From NCBI GenBank assembly GCA_963738365.1, contig CAVTWH010000010.1, positions 1 to 64,000 of the forward strand: DNA of 64,000 nucleotides, in the 5' to 3' direction. This document shows, one piece after another, positions 47,887-59,225 of the stretch. The position numbers and the translations under genes are program-made. Positions within the stretch are counted from its first letter, which is position 1, and each line of letters starts with the position of its first letter. This DNA is from CAVTWH01 sp963738365 (GTDB lineage: Bacteria > Actinomycetota > Actinomycetes > Mycobacteriales > Micromonosporaceae). A model generated the notes under the pieces. The model ran no database searches. It saw only the letters and a list, made by a program, of their open reading frames with translations, and was not told the origin of the DNA.

Positions 47887-50328
47887 ATGTTTCGGGAGTC
47901 AGCCCACCGGCGGATACTCGGCCGGGTACCACGCCGCGGGTGGCGGCCGGGATCACGTCGCCGCGGCATCGCGTCACTGGCCGCGGTGATCCTGGCGGCG
48001 GCCGGTGCGGTGGTCGCGTTCAGCACCGCCGCGCAGGCGGCGACGGCCATCACGATCAACGGTTCGTCCGGCGGACGGACCCTCGACGGGATCGGCGCGG
48101 TCAGCGGCGGCGGCGGCAACAGCCGGCTGCTGATCGACTATCCGGAGCCACAGCGCAGCGACATCCTGGACTACCTGTTCAAGCCGGGGTACGGCGCCGC
48201 CATGCAGCTGCTGAAGGTGGAGATCGGCGGGGACACCAACTCCACCTCGGGCGCCGAACCCAGCCACGAGCACACCCGGGGGGCGATCAACTGCAACCGC
48301 GGGTACGAGTGGTGGTTGATGCAGCAGGCGCGCACCCGCAACCCCAACATCAACCTGGTGGGCCTGGCGTGGGGCGCCCCCGGTTGGATCGGCAACGGCA
48401 ACTTCTGGTCCACCGACTCGATCGACTACCTGGTGGCCTGGCTGGACTGCGCCCGTACCAACGGCCTGACCATCAACTACCTCGGCGGCTGGAACGAAAA
48501 GGGCTACAACGCCACCTGGTACGTGAACCTGCGCTCGGCGCTGAACTCGCACGGGTACAGTAACGTCAAGATCATTGCGTCGGACGACTTCGGCTGGGCG
48601 CCGGCCGACGAGGCCGCCCGCAACTCCGCCTTCGCCAACGCCGTCCAGGTCTTCGGCAGCCACTACGTCTGCGGCTACCGCAGCGCGCAGAGCAACTGCC
48701 CCAGCTCGTCCACCGCCGTGGCGTCCGGCAAACCGTTGTGGGCCAGCGAGAACGGCTCCGACGACTACAACGCCGGCGCGCAGGCGCTGGCCCGGGGCAT
48801 CAACCGGGACTACATCGACGGGAAGATGACCGGCTACCTCAACTGGCCGGTCATCGCGGCCATCACCCCCAACATCCCGTGGGCCACCACGGGTGTGGCG
48901 GTGGCCCAGCAGCCCTGGTCGGGCAACTACTCGATCGGCAAGAACGCCTGGGTGATGGCGCAGACCACGCAGTTCACCGCACCCGGATGGCGCTACCTGG
49001 ACAACTCCAGCGGCTACATCGGCGGCAACCGCAACAACGGCAGCTACGTATCGCTGCGCTCGCCGAGCACCGGCGACTACAGCACCATCATCGAGACGAT
49101 GGACGCCAGCTCGGCGCAGACGCTCAACTTCACCGTGACCGGCGGCCTGTCCACCGGTGCGGTGCACGTGTGGTCCACCAACGTGCGGTCCAGCAACCCG
49201 GCCGACTTCTTCGTCCACGGCGCCGACATCACCCCGTCCGGCGGCAGCTTCTCGCTAACCGTCCAACCGGGGTATGTCTACAGCTTCAGCACCGCCAGCG
49301 GGCAGGGCAAGGGCACCGCGACGAGCCCGGCGCAGGGTAACCTCGCGCTGCCCTACAGCGACACCTTCGACAGCTACTCGGTCGGGCGGGAAGCGAAGTA
49401 CCTGATGGACCAGCAGGGCTCGTTCGAGATCGCCGGCTGCGCCGCCGGCCGGGCCGGGCTGTGCGTACGCCAGATGTCGGAGCAGACACCGATCTACTGG
49501 ACCTCGGGGCACGCCGACCCGTACACCCTGCTGGGTGACCTGAGTTGGCGCAACTACACCGTCTCCTCCGACGTGCTGCTGGAGAAGTCGGGCTACGCCC
49601 AGCTCATCGCGCGCGGCAACACCTACAACCACCAGGGGCCGCAGAACCTCAACGGCTACTACTTCCGGGTCACCGACTCCGGCGCCTGGTCCGTGCTGAG
49701 CAACAACACCAGCGGCAACTGGCGTACCCTCGCCAGCGGCAGCGTCGCGGCGCTCGGTACCGGACGCTGGCACAACCTGTCGTTGACCCTCAACGGCGGC
49801 AGCCTCACCGCCGCCATCGACGGCACCACCGTGGGTACCGTCTCCGACGGCACCTGGGCGGCCGGGCAGGTCGGCTACGGCACCGGCCAGGGCGTCACCG
49901 CCCAGTTCGACAACCTCACCGTCACGCCGGTCGGCGGCTCCACCGGGCCCACCGGGCAGATCCGCGGGGTCGGCTCGAACCGGTGCCTGGACGTCAACGG
50001 CGCCAGCCAGAGCGACGGCGCGGTCGTCCAGATCTGGGACTGCAACAACGGCGCGAACCAGCAGTGGACGCTCACCGCCAGCAACCAGCTGACCGTGTAC
50101 GGCAACAAGTGCCTGGACGTGCCCGGTACCACCAACGGCTCCCGGGCCCGGATCGAGACCTGCACGGGCGGCACCAACCAGCAGTGGCGGGTCAACGCCG
50201 ACGGCACCATCGTCGGGGTCGGCTCCGGCCTGTGCCTGGACGTCAACGCCGCGGGCACCGCCAACGGCAGCGCCGTCCAGATCTGGACGTGTAACGGCGG
50301 CTCCAACCAGAGCTGGCTACGCAGCTGA
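47887..50328 (+). CDS. Secreted GH59 beta-galactosidase/galactocerebrosidase-like enzyme with ricin-type CBM13
   Basis: 813 aa from the ATG at 47887. A twin-Arg-like leader (RRRGIASLAAVILAAAGAVV) ends around AQAA. The GH59 TIM barrel follows, with GRTLDGIGAVSGGGGNSRLL, proton donor Glu204 (GGWNEKGYN) and nucleophile Glu288 (WASENGSDDY). Next come its beta domain and a lectin-like domain (about residues 480-680, YSDTFDSYSVGREAKYLMDQ). The C-terminal 125 residues are a ricin/CBM13 trefoil (NRCLDVNGAS, KCLDVPGTT, LCLDVNAAG with repeated QQW/QSW). The true substrate in soil bacteria, probably a galactan or galactolipid, is not known from sequence. Confidence 0.9.
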   Translation: MFRESAHRRILGRVPRRGWRPGSRRRGIASLAAVILAAAGAVVAFSTAAQAATAITINGSSGGRTLDGIGAVSGGGGNSRLLIDYPEPQRSDILDYLFKPGYGAAMQLLKVEIGGDTNSTSGAEPSHEHTRGAINCNRGYEWWLMQQARTRNPNINLVGLAWGAPGWIGNGNFWSTDSIDYLVAWLDCARTNGLTINYLGGWNEKGYNATWYVNLRSALNSHGYSNVKIIASDDFGWAPADEAARNSAFANAVQVFGSHYVCGYRSAQSNCPSSSTAVASGKPLWASENGSDDYNAGAQALARGINRDYIDGKMTGYLNWPVIAAITPNIPWATTGVAVAQQPWSGNYSIGKNAWVMAQTTQFTAPGWRYLDNSSGYIGGNRNNGSYVSLRSPSTGDYSTIIETMDASSAQTLNFTVTGGLSTGAVHVWSTNVRSSNPADFFVHGADITPSGGSFSLTVQPGYVYSFSTASGQGKGTATSPAQGNLALPYSDTFDSYSVGREAKYLMDQQGSFEIAGCAAGRAGLCVRQMSEQTPIYWTSGHADPYTLLGDLSWRNYTVSSDVLLEKSGYAQLIARGNTYNHQGPQNLNGYYFRVTDSGAWSVLSNNTSGNWRTLASGSVAALGTGRWHNLSLTLNGGSLTAAIDGTTVGTVSDGTWAAGQVGYGTGQGVTAQFDNLTVTPVGGSTGPTGQIRGVGSNRCLDVNGASQSDGAVVQIWDCNNGANQQWTLTASNQLTVYGNKCLDVPGTTNGSRARIETCTGGTNQQWRVNADGTIVGVGSGLCLDVNAAGTANGSAVQIWTCNGGSNQSWLRS

Positions 50329-50354
50329 CCGACTGTCCACACAGGACTCCAGCA

Positions 50355-50392
50355 CGGGTGGCCCGGTCCCTCGACCGGGGCCGGGCCACCCG
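50355..50392 (+). terminator. Terminator after the GH59 gene
   Basis: A perfect 12-bp stem (50355-50366 with 50381-50392), 27 bp after the stop and before the convergent membrane gene; probably serves both strands. Confidence 0.7.
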
Positions 50393-50530
50393 GGACCAAC
50401 CGACATCTCCACACCCGGTCGCACGGCAGTACCAAGAACCTGTGGAGCGTCACCGCGGTCTGAGCGGGCCGGTCCGGCAGACCCCCGTGCCGCCGGACCG
50501 GCCCACCGGCCGCCCTTCGCCGGGCGCGGC

Positions 50531-51091
50531 TCAGATCTGGTGCAGCCAGGCCACGAACAGCACCCCGCCGGCCGCGCAGAGCGCGAACACCAGCGGTAGC
50601 GTCCAGGCGCCGACCGGCTCGCCAGCCAGGCGCGCGCTCCACCGGCGGTGCAGCCGGGCGAGGGCGTAGAGCGCGGCCAGCGCGGCGGCGGTGCAGGGCA
50701 GGCCGATCAGGAAGTGCGCGAGCCAGGCGCCGCCCCGGGTCGGGCCACCCCAGGAGTGGTCGTACGGCCCGGGGTCGACCAGGCCGTAGAGGACGCCGCG
50801 CAGCAGGCACAGCAGCGCCACCCCGAGCGGGATCAGCGACACCACGCCGAGCAGCAGTCCGACCAGGGCGTTGGCGGCCACGGCGGGCGCCCGTACCAGC
50901 GGGGGGACCGGGTCGTGGAGCAGCCGCTGCCAGCGGCCGGACAACCGTGCGGCCGTCGCCGGCCGGCCGAACAGCAGCAGGACCAGTCCGACAGCGCTCA
51001 CCGCCGCCAACCCGGCGCAGTATCCGCAGGCCGCCAGCACAGCGCGGGTCATCCGGCGCGGCCGGGTAGCGATCGTCGTCAGCACTGCCAC
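50531..51091 (-). CDS. Four-helix membrane protein, function unknown
   Basis: 186 aa from the ATG at 51091. Hydrophobic helices at about residues 15-42, 70-100, 120-145 and 165-183, with a loop containing GPYDHSWGGPTRGGAW. Actinobacterial sensor kinases often carry a similar helix-loop region ahead of the kinase, but no kinase domain is here. It probably forms a single-gene unit. Confidence 0.6.
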   Translation of the reverse strand: MAVLTTIATRPRRMTRAVLAACGYCAGLAAVSAVGLVLLLFGRPATAARLSGRWQRLLHDPVPPLVRAPAVAANALVGLLLGVVSLIPLGVALLCLLRGVLYGLVDPGPYDHSWGGPTRGGAWLAHFLIGLPCTAAALAALYALARLHRRWSARLAGEPVGAWTLPLVFALCAAGGVLFVAWLHQI

Positions 51092-51214
51092 TCCATCACC
51101 GAACGTGTGTCACACCGTCGATGAGAGGTTAGGCAGGCGCCCCGCCCACCCGCATCAGACCACAGGGGCAGCTGCGCGCCCGGCAGCTCATACTTTGGTA
51201 GCAGGCCGGGTCGG

Positions 51215-51898
51215 TCAGCGCAGGCGGAAGACGCTCATCGCGGCGATCTGCGGCTCCATCGACGGGGCGCCGGCCGGCGCCAGGTAGCTCGCCGCGCAGG
51301 TCAACTGGTCCGCCGGCAGGTACCCGCGCCCCGGGTCACCGACCAGTACCACGGCGCCCCGGGCGGCGGCCCGGTTCAGGAACGGCCCCATCCGCCGGGC
51401 GATGGCCTCGTTGTAGAAGACATCACCGGCGAGGACCACGTCGGCGTCGCCGCCGTCGCCGTCCAGCAGGTCACCCGGGCAGGGCTCGACCTGTACGCCG
51501 TTGGCCCTGGCGTTCAGCGTGATCGCGGCCAGCGCGTACGGATCGATGTCGTTCGCGGTGACGGCTGCCGCCCCGGCCAGCGCAGCGGTGATGGCCACCA
51601 GGCCGGAGCCGGACGCCACGTCCAGCACCCGCCGGCCGGCGACCGTGGCCGGCCGGTCCAGCACGTAACGCGCCAGCGCCTGACCGCCGGGCCACGCGGT
51701 GGCCCAGTAGGGCGCCGCCTGGACTTCGCCGGCCTCGGCTTCCATCCGGGCCCACCAGACGATGGCGTCCTGGGCCAGGTGCAGGCGTACCTCGGGGACC
51801 AACGGGGCCTGGACCAGGTGCAGCTGGTCGAGCCCGGGGCCGTCCGGCGGGACGACCTCGTCCCGCAGGTAGGCAAGGGCGCCGGACCGACTCGTCAT
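51215..51898 (-). CDS. Class I SAM-dependent methyltransferase (lysine/nicotinamide N-methyltransferase-like)
   Basis: 227 aa from the second in-frame ATG at 51898; the first at 51910 is also possible. The SAM-binding motif is VLDVASGSGLVAITAA, followed by ANDIDPYALAAITLNARANG and the post-motif VVLAGDVFYNE. PYWATAWPGGQALARYVL before motif I is typical of the small protein-lysine methyltransferase branch (ETFB-KMT/METTL20 type). The substrate cannot be told from sequence. It is 116 bp from the next minus-strand gene. Confidence 0.8.
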   Translation of the reverse strand: MTSRSGALAYLRDEVVPPDGPGLDQLHLVQAPLVPEVRLHLAQDAIVWWARMEAEAGEVQAAPYWATAWPGGQALARYVLDRPATVAGRRVLDVASGSGLVAITAALAGAAAVTANDIDPYALAAITLNARANGVQVEPCPGDLLDGDGGDADVVLAGDVFYNEAIARRMGPFLNRAAARGAVVLVGDPGRGYLPADQLTCAASYLAPAGAPSMEPQIAAMSVFRLR

Positions 51899-52025
51899 GG
51901 GACCAATCATGACCGACCGGAAAACCGACCGCGCGCCAACCCCCGACCGCCCGCACGGTTTGTCGCGGTTCGGCGGCTACCGGTGCCACTGGGCCCGGTA
52001 CCCCACAGGTCCGCGGATGCCCGGC

Positions 52026-52829
52026 CTATTCCAGCAGGGTGACCGGGTCGCCGACGTGCAGCGTGCCGGTGTCGTCGGGGATGAGGTTCATGCCGAAGAG
52101 CAGCTGCTGGTCGACGTTGCGGTAGCGGCCGAGGGTGCGCAGCGGCTGCCGGCCGCGCTCGCCGGTCTCCTGGTCGTTGGTGGTCATCACACACCGCGCG
52201 CACGGCTTGGGCAGCCGGAACGTCACCGCCCCGATCAGGATCCGCCGGCCGGTCCAGCCGTCCTCGGCCCAGGCCGGCGCCCCGTCGAGCACGACGTTGG
52301 GACGGAACCGGGTCACCGGTACCGGCTCGTCGCCGTCTTCGGCGATCCAGTCGTTGAGCGCGGCCAGCGAGGCGGTGCTGACCAGCAGCAGGGGGTACCC
52401 GTCGGCGGCGCTGACCACGTCGCCGGGGCGCGCGTAGGCAGGGTCGACGGGTCGCCGGTGGGGGTCGTCCATCCACATCAGGCGCAGCGGCCGGCCGGCC
52501 GCCCGGGAGAGCCACTCGTCGGCGGCCGGGCCGGCGGGGCTGGCCTTGAAGCGGCTGCGCCAGACCTGGATCTCCTCGTACCCTCCGGCGACGGCGGGCA
52601 CGTCCAGGTCCGGCTGGCCGGGCGTGGACAGCCGGACACCGCCGTCCAGCAGGGTCGGCCGGACCTGGGTGAGGCGGGGGATCTCCCGCTGGCTGACCAG
52701 GTGCCCGTCGGCGTCGACGGGCACCCAGCGGCGGTCCCCGAGCAGCCCCCACGGCTGCACCTGGGCCGCCTCGACGTCGAGGCGGTGGCAGCCCTTGACC
52801 GGATAGATGTGCAGCGACGACACCCGCAT
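52026..52829 (-). CDS. MOSC-domain protein (YcbX type)
   Basis: 267 aa from the ATG at 52829. An N-terminal MOSC beta-barrel domain (VSSLHIYPVKGCHRL, WGLLGDRRWVPVD) is followed by the MOSC core (VTRFRPNVVLDG, FRLPKPCARCVMTTNDQETG, with the molybdenum-ligand-type Cys). Related YcbX and mARC proteins are molybdenum-cofactor reductases that remove hydroxylated bases. No ferredoxin domain is attached, so an external electron donor is needed. It is divergent from the RpiR-type regulator across about 75 bp. Confidence 0.88.
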   Translation of the reverse strand: MRVSSLHIYPVKGCHRLDVEAAQVQPWGLLGDRRWVPVDADGHLVSQREIPRLTQVRPTLLDGGVRLSTPGQPDLDVPAVAGGYEEIQVWRSRFKASPAGPAADEWLSRAAGRPLRLMWMDDPHRRPVDPAYARPGDVVSAADGYPLLLVSTASLAALNDWIAEDGDEPVPVTRFRPNVVLDGAPAWAEDGWTGRRILIGAVTFRLPKPCARCVMTTNDQETGERGRQPLRTLGRYRNVDQQLLFGMNLIPDDTGTLHVGDPVTLLE

Positions 52830-52906
52830 GCCTGTGAGGGTAGCCAGTGGGCGTCAGCCTTGTCTTTGAATGGGTTCATACATAGTCTGTGGTTGTGCAT
52901 GGAGTC

Positions 52907-53746
52907 ATGCAAGGGCTGTTCGAGGGGGTACGGCTGACGCCCACCCAGCGGCGCATCGCCCGGTGCGTGCTGGAGCAGGGGACGGCGGCGGCGTACCTGT
53001 CCAGTGGCCAGCTCGCCGACCTGGCCCGGGTCAGCCAGCCGTCGGTGACCCGGTTCGCCACGGCGCTGGGCTACGACGGGTATCCCGGGCTGCGCCGGGC
53101 CATCCGCGACGCGCTGCACCGCGCACCGCAGCAGCCGGCCACGGCCGAGGTGGCCGACCACGACGAGGTACAGGCGGCGTTCGCCGCCGAGGCGGCCGGC
53201 CTGGACGCGCTGGCCCGGCGACTGGCGGACGGGTCGACCGACCGGGCGACCGTGGCCCGCGCCGCCGCCCTGCTCGCCGGCAGCCGGCCGCTGCCGGTAC
53301 TGGGGCTGCGCTCGGCCGCGCCGCTGGCCGCCTACTTCGGCTACTTCGCCGGCAAGCTGCTGCCCGACGTCCGGCTGCTCACCGAGGGCGGCAGCCTGCT
53401 CGCGGATCGGCTGGAACAGGCCCGCGCCGCCGGTGCGACCGCGATGCTGGCAGTTGTGCTGCCCAGGTACCCGCGTGAGGCGCTGGACGCGCTGGAGCAG
53501 GCCCGCGCCGCTGGCCTGGCCGTCGCGCTGCTGACTGACTCGCCAGTCAGCCCAGCGGCGCCCGGTGCCGATCTCGTGCTGGCCGCGCCGGTCGGCTCCA
53601 GGCTCGTCTTCGACCTGCACACCGGCCCGATGGCGCTGGCCATGGCGCTGCTCCAGGGGATCTGCGACGCCCTGCCCGGGCAGACCCAGGCCCGCCTGGA
53701 GGAGTTCGAGACCTCCGCCGCCCGACGCGCCATCTTCGTCCCGTGA
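52907..53746 (+). CDS. MurR/RpiR-family transcriptional regulator, probable hut regulator
   Basis: 279 aa from the ATG at 52907 (GTG starts at 52889 and 52895 are possible). The N-terminal HTH_6 domain reads LTPTQRRIARCVLEQG and LADLARVSQPSVTRFATALG. The C-terminal SIS domain (about 115-260) reads VLGLRSAAPLAAYFGYFAGK and DSPVSPAAPGADLVLAAPVG. RpiR proteins sense sugar phosphates or other small metabolites. The stop is 16 bp before the hutU start, so it is probably first in the hut operon, and it is the natural candidate for its control. Confidence 0.85.
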   Translation: MQGLFEGVRLTPTQRRIARCVLEQGTAAAYLSSGQLADLARVSQPSVTRFATALGYDGYPGLRRAIRDALHRAPQQPATAEVADHDEVQAAFAAEAAGLDALARRLADGSTDRATVARAAALLAGSRPLPVLGLRSAAPLAAYFGYFAGKLLPDVRLLTEGGSLLADRLEQARAAGATAMLAVVLPRYPREALDALEQARAAGLAVALLTDSPVSPAAPGADLVLAAPVGSRLVFDLHTGPMALAMALLQGICDALPGQTQARLEEFETSAARRAIFVP

Positions 53747-53762
53747 CAGCCTGGGAGGCACC

Positions 53763-55410
<1,648 letters not shown>

Positions 55411-55414
<4 letters not shown>

Positions 55415-56615
55415 GCTTCCGCGCCGCTGTGGGACACGCTGGCGCCGATCGGCCGGGACCCGGACGGCGGCGGGTACCTGCGCTACTCCTGGTCGGCGGC
55501 CGACCTGGCCTGCCGGGACTGGTTCGTGGAGCAGGCCGACCGGCGCGGGCTGACTGTGGAGACCGACAGCAACGGCAACCTGTGGGCCTGGCTGGGCGAC
55601 CCGGCGGCCGGGGACGCGGTGGTGACCGGCTCGCACTTCGACTCGGTACCGCACGGCGGCGGCTACGACGGCCCGCTCGGTATCGTCTCGGCTTTCCTCG
55701 CCCTGGACGTGCTGCGGCAGCAGCGCTGGCGGCCGGCCCGGCCGGTCGGCGTGGTCGCCTTCACCGAGGAGGAGGGCGCCCGCTTCGGCGTGGCCTGCCT
55801 GGGTTCCCGGCTGCTGACCGGGGCCATCGACGCCCGGCGGGCCGGCGGGCTGTGCGACCGGGACGGCGTCACGCTGCTGTCCGCGATGCGGGCGGCGCGG
55901 CGTGCTGGACGGCACCGCTCGGGCCGGACCCGACCTGCTGTCCCGGATCGGCTGCTTCGTCGAGCTGCACATCGAGCAGGGCCGGGCGCTGACCGACGCC
56001 CGGTCGGGGTGGCCAGCGCCATCTGGCCGCACGGCCGGTGGCGGCTGGACTTCACCGGCGCCGGCAACCACGCCGGTACCACCCGGATGGCCGACCGGCA
56101 CGACCCGATGCTCACCTTCGCCTACACGGTGCTGGCCGCCAACAAGGCGGCCCGGCTGGCCGACGCGGTGGCCACCGTGGGCCGGGTGAGCGTCCGACCC
56201 GAACGCCACCAACGCCATCCCGGCCAGCGGTCACCGGCTGGCTGGACGCCCGCGCGCCGGACGAGCAGGCGCTCGACCGCGCTGGTCGACGCGATCGTCG
56301 CCCGCGCCCGGGAGCGGGCCGAGCCGGGACGGCACCACGGTCACCTGACGCGAGGAGTCCCGCTCGGCGCGCGACCGAGTTCGACGCCGGGCTGCGCGAC
56401 CGGATCGTCGCCGCGCTGGGCGGGGCGCCGACGCTGCCGACCGGGGCCGGGCACGACGCCGGGGTGCTGGCGGCCGTGCTGCCCACCGCGATGCTGTTCG
56501 TCCGCAACCCGACCGGCGTCTCGCACGCCCCCGGCGAGCGGCCACCGACGCCGACTGCGCGGCCGGCGTCACCGCGCTGGCCACAGTGCTCCGGGAGCTG
56601 GCATGTCCGTCCTGA
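55411..56615 (+). CDS. M20-family amidohydrolase (allantoate amidohydrolase-like) of the hut operon (frameshifted as given)
   Basis: About 400 aa when repaired, from a GTG at 55411. Zinc ligands and motifs of the allantoate/N-carbamoyl amino acid hydrolase branch are present: TGSHFDSVPHGGGYDGPLG, FTEEEGARFGVACLGSR, CFVELHIEQGRAL and DFTGAGNHAGTTRM. At least seven extra or missing single bases occur (for example near 55425, 55895, 56000, 56205, 56230 and 56270). The stop overlaps the hutF start. In this position it may release formate from N-formylglutamate, since no HutG is seen; that is inference. Confidence 0.85.
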
Positions 56616-58080
56616 CCTACCACGCCGAGTACGCCTGGCTACCCGCCCCGCCGGCCGACGACGGCACCGGGCAGTCCCCACCAGCCGCCGACAGCGGCGC
56701 CGGGCGTTCGACGACGGCCGCCGACGACGGCACTGGACTTCCGATGACGGCCGGGGACCGCGGCGCCGGGCGTTCGGTGACGGCAGCCGAAGGCGGCCGG
56801 CTGGCGCGGAACGTGGCGATCGAGGTGGCCGGCGGCCGGATCACCGCGCTGCGCCCGGACAGCGCACCCGCACCGGACGCCACGCGCCTGCCCGGGCTGA
56901 CCCTGCCGGGCCTGGCCAACGCGCACTCGCACGCCTTCCACCGGGCGCTGCGCGGGCGCGCCCAGGCCGGCCGGGGCACCTTCTGGACCTGGCGGGAGCA
57001 GATGTACTCGCTCGCCGGCCGGCTCGACCCCGACTCCTACCGGCGCGCTGGCCCGAGCCGTCTTCGGCGAGATGGCGATGGCCGGAGTGAGCCTGCGTCG
57101 GCGAGTTCCACTACCTGCACCACGCACCGGACGGCTCCCGCTACGCCGACCCGAACGCCATGGGCCGCGCCCTGCTCGACGCCGCGCACGAGGCCGGCAT
57201 CCGGATCACCCTGCTGGACACGGTATACCTGACCTCCACAGTGGACGGTGCCGCCGCTGGCCGGGCCGCAGCGCCGCTTCGGCGACGGCCCTCGATGGCG
57301 GCCTGGGCGCAGCGCGCCTTCGCGCTCACCGACTCCGACACGGTACGCATCGGCATGGCCGCGCACTCGGTGCGCGCGGTCCCCGCCGGTGCCCTGGCCG
57401 AGCTGGCCGAGCTGGCCGGCGACCGGCCGCTGCACGTGCACCTGTCCGAGCAGCCGGCCGAGAACGAGGCCTGCCGGGCCCGCTACGGCCTGTCCCCCAC
57501 CGAGCTGCTGCACAGCAGCGGACTGCTCGGCGCGTACGACCACGGCGGTGCACGCCACCCACCTCTCCGACGCCGACCGGGCGCTGCTCGGCGACACCGG
57601 TACCGGCGTGTGCTTCTGCCCCACCACCGAGCGGGACCTGGCCGACGGGATCGGGCCGGCGCGCGACACTGGTCGACGCCGGCAGCCCGCTGTGCCTGGG
57701 CAGCGACTCGCACGCGGTGATCGACCTGTTCGAGGAGGCCCGCGCGGTGGAGCTGAACGAGCGGCTGCGCACCGGGCACCGCGGCCACTTCACCGTGGCC
57801 GAGCTGCTGGACGCGGCCACGCGTGGCCGGGCACCGGGCACTCGGCTGGCCGGACGCCGGATCCCTCACCGTCGGCGCCCGCGCCGACCTGGTCACGCTC
57901 GCACTGGACGGGGTGCGCAGCGCCGGTGCCGAGCCGGCCACCGCAGCCGTCTACGCTGCCGGCGCCGCCGACGTGGCGCACGTGGTGGTGGACGGCCGGG
58001 TGGTCGTCCGGGACGGCCGGCACGTGCGCTTCGACGTGGCAGCCGAGCTGCGCGCCGCGATCGGGGAGCTGTGGCGGTGA
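56603..58080 (+). CDS. hutF: Formimidoylglutamate deiminase (frameshifted as given)
   Basis: About 490 aa when repaired, from the ATG at 56603. An amidohydrolase-fold zinc enzyme that turns N-formimidoylglutamate into N-formylglutamate and ammonia. Seen: LPGLANAHSHAFHRALRGR (HxH metal ligands), GTFWTWREQMYSLAG, GMAAHSVRAVP, HVHLSEQPAENEAC and LCLGSDSHAVIDLFEEAR. Shifts lie near 57047, 57095, 57545, 57665 and 57830, among others. Residues 18-61 are a four-copy repeat that is not part of the normal fold. The stop overlaps hutI by 4 nt. Confidence 0.9.
56654..56785. repeat. 33-bp tandem repeats inside hutF
   Basis: Four in-frame units of 11 codons (ADDGTGQSPPA, ADSGAGRSTTA, ADDGTGLPMTA, GDRGAGRSVTA) near the N-terminus of HutF. 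Confidence 0.85.
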
Positions 58081-59225
58081 ACGGCAGCCTGCTGGTCGAC
58101 AACATCGGCGAACTGACCACGCACGAGACGCCCGGCACGGTGTACGGCGCGGCGCTGGTGCTGCAGGACGGTCGGGTGGCCTGGGTCGGGCGTCGCGGCG
58201 CTGCTCCGGCCGCCGACCGGCGGCTGGACGCCGACGGCCGGGCTGTGCTGCCCGGCTTCGTGGACAGCCACACGCACCTGGTCTTCGCCGGCGACCGGGC
58301 CGGCGAGTTCGCCGCCCGGATGGCCGGCGAGCCGTACACCGGCGGCGGCATCCGGACCACCGTCGCCGCCACCCGGGCGGCCAGCGACGACGCGCTGCGC
58401 GCCACCGTCGGCCGGCTGGTCGACGAGGCTGCCCGGCAGGGCACCACCACCATCGAAATCAAGAGTGGGTACGGCCTGAGCGTCGCCGACGAGGCGCGCA
58501 GCCTACGGATCGCCGCCGAGTTCACCAGCGAGGTGACCTTCCTCGGCGCGCACGTGCCACCCGAGCCGGGCGGCGACGCGGACGCCTACGTCGACCTGGT
58601 GTGCGGGCCGATGCTGGCCGCCGCGCTGCCCTACGCCCGGTGGATCGACGTGTTCTGCGAGCGGGGCGCCTTCGACGTCGAGCAGGCCCGCCGGGTCCTG
58701 GGCGCCGGGGCGGCGGCCGGGCTGCTGCCCCGCATCCACGCCAACCAGCTGGGGCACGGCGGCGGCGTCCAGCTGGCCGTGCAGTCCGGCTGCGCCAGCG
58801 CCGACCACTGCACCTACCTGTCGGCGGCCGACGTCGAGGCGCTGGCCGGCTCGGCCACGGTGGCCACGCTGCTGCCCGGCGCCGAGTTCTCCACCCGTTC
58901 CCGCTACCCGGACGCCCGCGTGCTGCTGGACGCCGGGGCCACCGTGGCGCTGGCCACCGACTGCAACCCGGGCTCGTCGTACACCAGCTCGATGGCGTTC
59001 TGCCTGGCGCTGGCGGTGCGCGAGATGGGCATGACGCCGGCCGAGGCGCTGTGGGCGGCCACCGCCGGCGGAGCCCGCGCGCTGCGCCGTACCGACGTCG
59101 GGCACCTGGGCGTCGGCGCCCGCGCCGACCTGGTCGTCCTGGACGCGCCCAGCTTCGTCCACCTGGCCTACCGGCCGGGCGTCCCCCTGGTCCACACCGT
59201 AATACGCGACGGAGTACCGCGATGA
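58077..59225 (+). CDS. hutI: Imidazolonepropionase
   Basis: 382 aa from the GTG at 58077, which overlaps the hutF TGA. Hydrolyses imidazolone propionate to N-formimidoylglutamate. Metal ligands and motifs: GFVDSHTHLVFAGDR (HxH), GTTTIEIKSGYGL, LPRIHANQLGHGGGVQLA (metal His), SADHCTYLS and ATDCNPGSSYTSSM (Asp). Full length with no internal shift, in contrast to the three genes before it. ATGA overlap with hutH. Confidence 0.95.
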   Translation: MNGSLLVDNIGELTTHETPGTVYGAALVLQDGRVAWVGRRGAAPAADRRLDADGRAVLPGFVDSHTHLVFAGDRAGEFAARMAGEPYTGGGIRTTVAATRAASDDALRATVGRLVDEAARQGTTTIEIKSGYGLSVADEARSLRIAAEFTSEVTFLGAHVPPEPGGDADAYVDLVCGPMLAAALPYARWIDVFCERGAFDVEQARRVLGAGAAAGLLPRIHANQLGHGGGVQLAVQSGCASADHCTYLSAADVEALAGSATVATLLPGAEFSTRSRYPDARVLLDAGATVALATDCNPGSSYTSSMAFCLALAVREMGMTPAEALWAATAGGARALRRTDVGHLGVGARADLVVLDAPSFVHLAYRPGVPLVHTVIRDGVPR

